This document shows, piece after piece, positions 58,511 to 64,000 of a DNA stretch of 64,000 bases (the first letter of the stretch is position 1; each line of letters begins with the position of its first letter). Origin of the DNA: Argyresthia goedartella. Taxonomy: Eukaryota; Arthropoda; Insecta; Lepidoptera; Argyresthiidae. The translations under genes and the position numbers were made by a program. The stretch is from NCBI GenBank assembly GCA_949825045.1, contig OX463822.1, forward strand, positions 2,733,001-2,797,000, in the 5' to 3' direction. The notes under the pieces were generated by a model. The model was not told where the DNA came from and searched no databases. It saw nothing but the letters and a program-made list of their open reading frames with translations.

Positions 58511-60767
58511 CAGATGTAGTGAATAATCCTTTCCTTTCGTATTTTCTCGGAAATGTTCGTTTTTGTCTTACTACTTCACACGCACTCAGTACCCATCGAG
58601 ACAACGTAGGGAACGGTCGCATTGCAAGAGGAAGTATCTATATAGAGTAGTTAATACCACATAAATATTTTGTTGATATTTATGTTAGATTTTGTGATAA
58701 ACTTCATGGACTCGTGTATTAATGCAGGCCACCTATATATTTTTTTTGACTTAACATTTCACTCTTGTCTGTCATTTTTGTAAATAATAATCATTGATTT
58801 TATTCGATCCACATTAACAATTTATAACAGACATGCCGAAAGCACTAAGAAAAGGGAAACGTTTAGATCGGCAAGCCTGCGAAGTTATTTTCAATATTTA
58901 TTTATATTTCTTAACTGAAAATGATAAATTCAAACATACCAACTATACTGCTTACTTTTGTAAAGTCCAAAAACGAGTTTCGGAGGCCAGTGGAATTTCT
59001 CAACGAACAGTAAATAAAATATTGCAAAAAGAATACATAAATCAATCCATCTCCAATAGTCCGAAGTCGGCAAAGTTGGGTAGACCAAATAAATTATTTT
59101 ATCTAGGTCTTGACGATTTTCACTACAACGTTATACGCCGATTAGTGTATAATTTCCATTTGATATACAAACAAGTACCTACAATTAAAGCCCTGAAGTC
59201 CAAGTTATCCGAAGCCATAAATTTTAAGGGATGTGACTTTACGCTAATTAAAATTCTTAGAAAAATGGGATTTCGGTATAAAAAAGTTGAAAACAACAGA
59301 AAATAACTTATCGAGAAAGAGTTTAAAAAGAGTAAAGTTTTTAGCCGCGATAAAAAAGTACAGATTGCAAGGGAGAGAGATTGTTTATATGGATGAAACA
59401 TACATCCATACCTCACATTTGGCAGGTAAAAGCTGGGCTGACTCGGAAAGAAAACGGAGTGAAACAGTTAATTTCTAAAGGACAACGTCTTATAATAGTG
59501 CACGCTGGTAGTAGAAAGGGGTTTATACCTGGGGCACTGTTAATGTATCAGTCTACTGATAAAACAGGTGACTATCACAACGCGATGAACAATGAAAACT
59601 ATGAAAAATGGCTTCGTAATCAACTCATTCCAAACTTAGCTCCACATTCGGTACTAGTAGTAGATAATGCTGCATATCATAATAAGTACGTAGAAAAACC
59701 TCCTAATTCAAATACCAGGAAGCAAAACATGATTGATTGGCTATCCAAACATAACGTTCCGATTGATCCGTCATTAACAAAACTTGAAATATATGAAATT
59801 ATTTGCAATTACAAACAAGACTTTGTAGAATACAATAGATAAACTTATGAACGAATATGGACACAGCGTACTAAGATTGCCACCATATCATCCTGATTTC
59901 AATCCGATTGAAAACATATGGTCTCAAATAAAGGGATACGTATCCAAAAGAAACATCAGTATGAATATGACTACTGTGAAACAATTGGTACAGGAAAAGG
60001 TTAATATGATTGGTTCCGGTGTTTGGGCCAAAGTATGTGACCACGCCATCAAATGCGAAAACGAGTACCGAAAACACGAACCTGAGTTGGAAAATGATAT
60101 GGCTAGTTTTGTAATCACCGTTCATGAAAACTCTGACGATGATACACCAGAAAATAGTTCTGATTCTGACTGTGATATGGAAGTTGGAAGTATTGTTTCG
60201 CATCACACTGTCCACCCCGCTCCTCCTCCTCTTATCCCGCTGTCATAATCGAAGTCGTTCATCCAATCAGAAAATCATATTTATTTATATTAATTTCTCT
60301 GCTGGTTTGTTTTGTTTTATGTTGAGGTGTCTTTTTTGTTATGTCATAGTATTTTTAATTAATTACATAAATTTATTGTTATAAAAAAGGTCTGCATAAT
60401 CCTACTGTAGTTTCGACTTATAGTTAGACTTTTGGGGTTCCAATCCTTATAGAATCATTAGATCATCCCAACCGGAATTTGGTTTTTATCAGTGCGTTTT
60501 ATTGAAATAAAACGTCCTCAGTAACTAATTATATTTTTGTTTACCTAACGAATTCTTTATATGATAGAATCGTGGTGGTTTTAACATCTCAGTGTAATAT
60601 ACGTCAAACGGGCCATTTGACATTTGACATTGATAAATAAAGTATGCGATTTATTTGATACCTACACGTAATTTAATAATACAGTAATTCATAGACACAT
60701 CGGCACCATTCGGGTGTTATCGTTGTTCCGAGTTTTGCCGATAGGAAAGGATTATTCACTACATCTG
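58511..60767 (+). mobile_element. Tc1/mariner-superfamily transposon (DD-about-83-E type)
   Basis: The ends CAGATGTAGTGAATAATCCT and AGGATTATTCACTACATCTG are perfect inverted repeats (26 bases including TTCCT/AGGAA), flanked by TA at 58509-58510 and 60768-60769, the superfamily's target duplication. The 2257-bp interior carries a frameshifted transposase. The spacing between catalytic residues resembles the DD82E Sailor group; that assignment is inferred. Confidence 0.85.
58833..60248 (+). pseudogene. Transposase, DDE superfamily, three frameshifts
   Basis: 58833-59306 carries an N-terminal helix-turn-helix (RVSEASGISQRTVNKILQ) and a second DNA-binding half (SKLSEAINFKGCDFTLIKIL). A shift near 59300 leads to QGREIVYMDETYIHTSH (first catalytic Asp), then one near 59455 to SVLVVDNAAYHNKYVE (second Asp), and one near 59835 to LRLPPYHPDFNPIENIWSQI (Glu). 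About 83 residues separate the second Asp from the Glu, against 34-39 in classic mariner/Tc1. The extra stretch holds a SAP-like helical segment (MIDWLSKHNV, LTKLEIYEII). The C-terminus is acidic/Ser-rich. The frames are otherwise clean, suggesting recent death. Confidence 0.85.
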
Positions 60768-60770
60768 TAA

Positions 60771-61797
60771 CCTAATCACAGATGGTGTTAAAATCATATG
60801 CGTAGTTGAGGAGTTCTACGCAAAGCTCGACACCAGACACACACGATCCAAGAAAAAAGCCGATAGAGAGACTAGAAGACGAACTGTTACCTGCGGTAGC
60901 AGGGAGTGAAATCTGACATGCTCTTAACATTATGAAACGGTGTAAGGCATCTGATGATGATGATGTGTATGTGCAGATGTTGCAAACTCGATCTCCAGAA
61001 ATACTTAAACCTCTTTCCATGCTCTACAATAAAGTGATGTATGATGCTATACTCTGAAGGCGTGGGAGAATGCAATAATCACGATCCTCCATAAAAATGC
61101 GATAAGTACAATCTGGGCAACTATCTTCCTATCAGCCTCCTTTCCCAAGTATATATATAAATTATTTGCTAAGGTCGCTTGCAAGAGGTTAACACGAAAT
61201 CTGGATAAGTATCAACCAATAGAGCAGGCGGGTTCCGGAGTGTCTACTCAATAACGGACCACAATCACGCAGTCAAACAACTGATGGAGAAATACTGAGA
61301 GTATAACCGGCCTTGCCTCCCTTTGTCGATTACGAAAAGGCACTCGATAGCGTTGAGCACTGGGCCGTATTTAAATCTCTCTATCAGTGCAATATTGACA
61401 AGCGATACGTGGATATCCTCCGGGATCTGTACCGGAATGCAACTCTTCCAGTACAAATGCAAAACCTTCCTAATTTCGTGTCAATCCGGCGGGGTGTCCG
61501 CCAGGGGGACACCATCTCACCAAAACTATTTACTGGTGTTCCAGTCTCCCCAAAACTATATGCTGAAGACCCTCAACTGGGAAGGGCAGGGAATTAACAT
61601 CTACGGCCGATGTCTATCACATCTACGCTTTGCCGACGACGTCATCCTCCTAGCCGAGAACTACATAGATGTTCAGGCTCTGCTTGACGACTTGCATAAA
61701 GCTTCGCTTACGGTAGGCCTCAGAATGAACGTGTCCAAGACCAAGATTATATCAAATCTTGCGGGTCCTAAACCTTACATAATCGTAGGTATTTGTT
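60771..61797 (+). pseudogene. RTE-type LINE reverse transcriptase, decayed
   Basis: Frames shift repeatedly, but order and motifs hold: NYLPISLLSQVY, FVDYEKALDSVEHWAVFK (motif A), IRRGVRQGDTISPKLF (motif B), LRFADDVILLAEN (motif C), LHKASLTVGLRMNVSKTK. This is the RTE/BovB pattern. A duplicated PKL segment sits after motif B. The C-terminal part is absent. The transposon at 58511-60767 ends three bases before it. Confidence 0.8.
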
Positions 61798-62014
61798 AGC
61801 TAGAGACAGAGCTTGGGTACAGTTTATCTTTTGGCAATTACTCGCAATTGAAGGAAATCTCGAGATGTAATTTCCTTTTCTGATATGCTATTTGCGGCAA
61901 AAATGCTTCCGCACTAAGATTTAGCGCAAATAAAGGAAACTCTGAATCTACTTACCGAAATTATTGATCTGCAATCACAAAAACTTAAAATGGTTACACC
62001 ACAACACTGTATAC

Positions 62015-63076
62015 CAGGGGTGCTCACACTTTTAGTGTCTGCAATCTAGCAGAATATTTTTTGAAAGTAAGGGATCGACTACTCTGTAGGTAGAAACTAA
62101 AGAACTTTTTTATACAATACTTTTAATACACTTTTTAAATAAATATTCACAAACTCTAGCATGATAATGACGCATTGCACTGCATATTATCCGTGTACTT
62201 TTTATAGGTGGTACGTAGTTATTGTTTCCCAACCGCAAGCACGATGCCAGGGTGTACGTCAGTGAGTCCATTACGATAGGTACTTAGATTTAATCATTTT
62301 CATTTCTGAAAATGTAGGCTCGCACAAATAAGTCGATGCATACAATCTTGTTTTAACTGAACAGCTACTTCTGTCAAACATGGGTATTTGCATTCATATT
62401 TCAGTAGCAGATGTTTCGACGTCCTCTTTTGCGGGAAACCATTTTCATAATTTTTATGCAGTCTTTCTTAGTTCCCGCGCTCAGGTGATACCGCCTTACT
62501 TCGACACACGAGGCATATACACTTATCTTTTACAATAGTAAAAAATAAATCTTCCTCCCAATCTCTTTTAAAATGATACGTTTTGATTTTTTTCAGTAAT
62601 TTTGTGTTAAAAATTTTGAGAAAAAGACAAAGTTTCATCTACGCAAGGCAGTTTCATCTACAAAGGCAAAACATCGACGTACGGCGGTGATTAGATTAGT
62701 GAAAGCAAAATTGAAAATATACGGAGACAAAAGTTCAAACAGAAAAAACAAAGTACCTCTGAACTCTCTCTTTAAAGCGATAAAAAGAGAGTTCAGAGGT
62801 ACTTATTCGACTCAAATCGCCCGCAGTAAAATAGAATGAGTGATATTATGATTGTTTACATAACATACCCACGCGTAATAACAATTGGATCGATTGGCGA
62901 AAAATAAGTCTTGCCTCTCTTAATAGGTGGCGTTGTCTAAGTGATAGTCGATGGTAGCCGCAAATCTTTGAATGTTATCTTTTATGTAGGAGTACTATAG
63001 TAGTATTGCTGGCGATCGACTCGAAAAGCTGTCGAAATCCACCGGTCGATCGCCATCTATCATATGAGCACCCCTG
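62015..63076 (-). mobile_element. hAT transposon, internally deleted
   Basis: Ends CAGGGGTGCTCA and TGAGCACCCCTG are inverted. The flanking octamers CTGTATAC (62007-62014) and CTGTACAC (63077-63084) are an 8-bp target duplication with one change. On the minus strand near 62280-62340 the translation YLCEPTFSEMKMIKSKY matches the hAT C-terminal dimerisation region. About 1 kb remains of an expected 3 kb or more. Confidence 0.8.
62751..62804. ncRNA. Long near-perfect hairpin
   Basis: AAGTACCTCTGAACTCTCTC (62751-62770) plus TTT pairs with AAAAAGAGAGTTCAGAGGTACTT (62782-62804), with one mismatch over 23 pairs and an 8-base loop. It lies inside the hAT element. It could form a small-RNA precursor; no direct evidence that it is transcribed. 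Confidence 0.4.
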
Positions 63077-63089
63077 CTGTACACACTAT

Positions 63090-64000
63090 TAACACACGAT
63101 CTTCAAAGTCCACTAGAAGTCTAGAATACATTGCAAATATACTTGATGATAGCGAATGTGGCTTACAATATATAATAAGAAGTTATATTATTTCACCGTT
63201 TTGCTCGTAGGTAACTATCACCTGCATAAAAGCATTTAATTTGGTACACATTCCTTGTAATTGCTTTATAATTGTTAATTCGTGTGCCCAGCATCAGTCG
63301 ATGTTCAGCTGTCCCTAACCCTATAACATGTTACCAGGAGCTCTATGTTTGAATCTAGTATAAATTTCATGCGAGCGCTCTTTTCTACAAAATTTCACAC
63401 GAGTGATTTAAAAATAGAGCTCCCGATATAACGCAGTTTAAGAGTTATTATTCAGAAATCTTGTCACTTATTCAGCTAGATTGTTCGGAACCCAACGGAG
63501 TTCAATTCCTTGATCGATTTAGCTCACGCCGTAGTTTTTGAATGCACCTTTAATCTTTTATCTATGAACGGGTTGGAACGGTTTGAACTGTCACTTGCAC
63601 AGACTATATAGGGATGTCACTTGGACAGAAGAAAAATGAGATTGTAACCTCTTGAAATTTGGCCTCGTGCGGGATCACGATTTAATTCCTCCTTCGTTTT
63701 ATGAGCCAATAGCTGGATAGGGATGCCGCCATCCCAGCGCAAGTTTGTTTTCTGAAAATCAGCACTGCGGATAGGCTGAAGTATATTTGAGCATGACCTC
63801 AAGGTTGAGCCTTGCACTGAGAGACGTTCCATCGCATTGCGGGACCCGACTTCAGTGTTAGAGATCTGAATGGTTGCAAGTGGGTTCAAAACCTCGCTGG
63901 GAGTTACCGTGCTTTTAGAATTAAGTGGAACAGTGTTTGTCACTGGCTGTCGGCAAAGAGACGCAGAAAAACTCCTTCAGCGAAAAACTGGAACTTACCG
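63090..64000. other. No gene recognised
   Basis: A 108-codon minus frame at 63617-63943 is open but gives no family I recognise and has no clear splice context. Left unassigned. Confidence 0.4.

Noticed and set aside
63617..63943. 108-codon minus frame
   Set aside because: No recognised family, no clear splice sites or start, and the composition is not convincing.

Overview
This is a 64-kb piece of a eukaryotic nuclear genome, AT-rich and gene-poor, almost certainly from an insect and most likely a moth or butterfly. Spliced genes with GT-AG introns and AATAAA polyadenylation signals rule out a prokaryote. The repeat load (RTE- and Jockey/CR1-like LINEs, several tRNA-derived SINE families, small inverted-repeat elements) looks lepidopteran. 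The lineage is an inference from repeat style, not from a diagnostic gene.

Two cellular genes are supported, both on the + strand. The first (17291-19168) is an intact single-exon coiled-coil gene that I read as CFAP157, a cilium/flagellum-associated protein. It has a perfect RFX-type X-box about 95 bases upstream of its ATG. The second is a spliced gene I assembled from ten exons between 20132 and 45233. Every junction keeps phase, and together they give 669 residues: a cysteine-rich extracellular segment, a CUB domain, one membrane helix, and a long Ser/acidic cytoplasmic tail with a striking tyrosine-rich and Pro/Trp motif. The 5' end (start codon, signal peptide) was not found. I do not recognise a named family beyond the CUB domain.

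Layout. 1-13 kb: degraded repeats, including a GGAGC minisatellite, G-rich tracts, RTE LINE remnants, a tandemly duplicated RTE endonuclease fragment (7.2-9.8 kb), a 497-bp tandem duplication with perfect hairpins (10.0-11.0 kb) and SINEs. 13-17 kb: a GC-rich island and small inverted-repeat elements. 17-19.3 kb: CFAP157. 20-45.4 kb: the CUB-membrane gene, whose large introns hold a solo LTR, SINEs, a 39-bp tandem array, a TTAA-flanked MITE and LINEs. 46-50.4 kb: a 394-bp tandem duplication abutting a nearly complete but broken LINE on the minus strand. 50.4-52.1 kb: fold-back and nested MITEs. 54-58 kb: a LINE 3' end and a small non-coding LTR element with matching 6-bp target duplications. 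58.5-60.8 kb: a Tc1/mariner-superfamily transposon with 26-bp inverted repeats and a frameshifted transposase. 60.8-63.1 kb: a decayed RTE reverse transcriptase and an internally deleted hAT element. The last 0.9 kb is unassigned.

The least described items are the CUB-membrane gene, the non-autonomous LTR element with its solo LTR, the transposon whose transposase has a long insertion between catalytic residues, and the in-frame 39-bp array carrying a TATA-like hairpin in each unit. Coordinates of decayed repeats are approximate by tens of bases.
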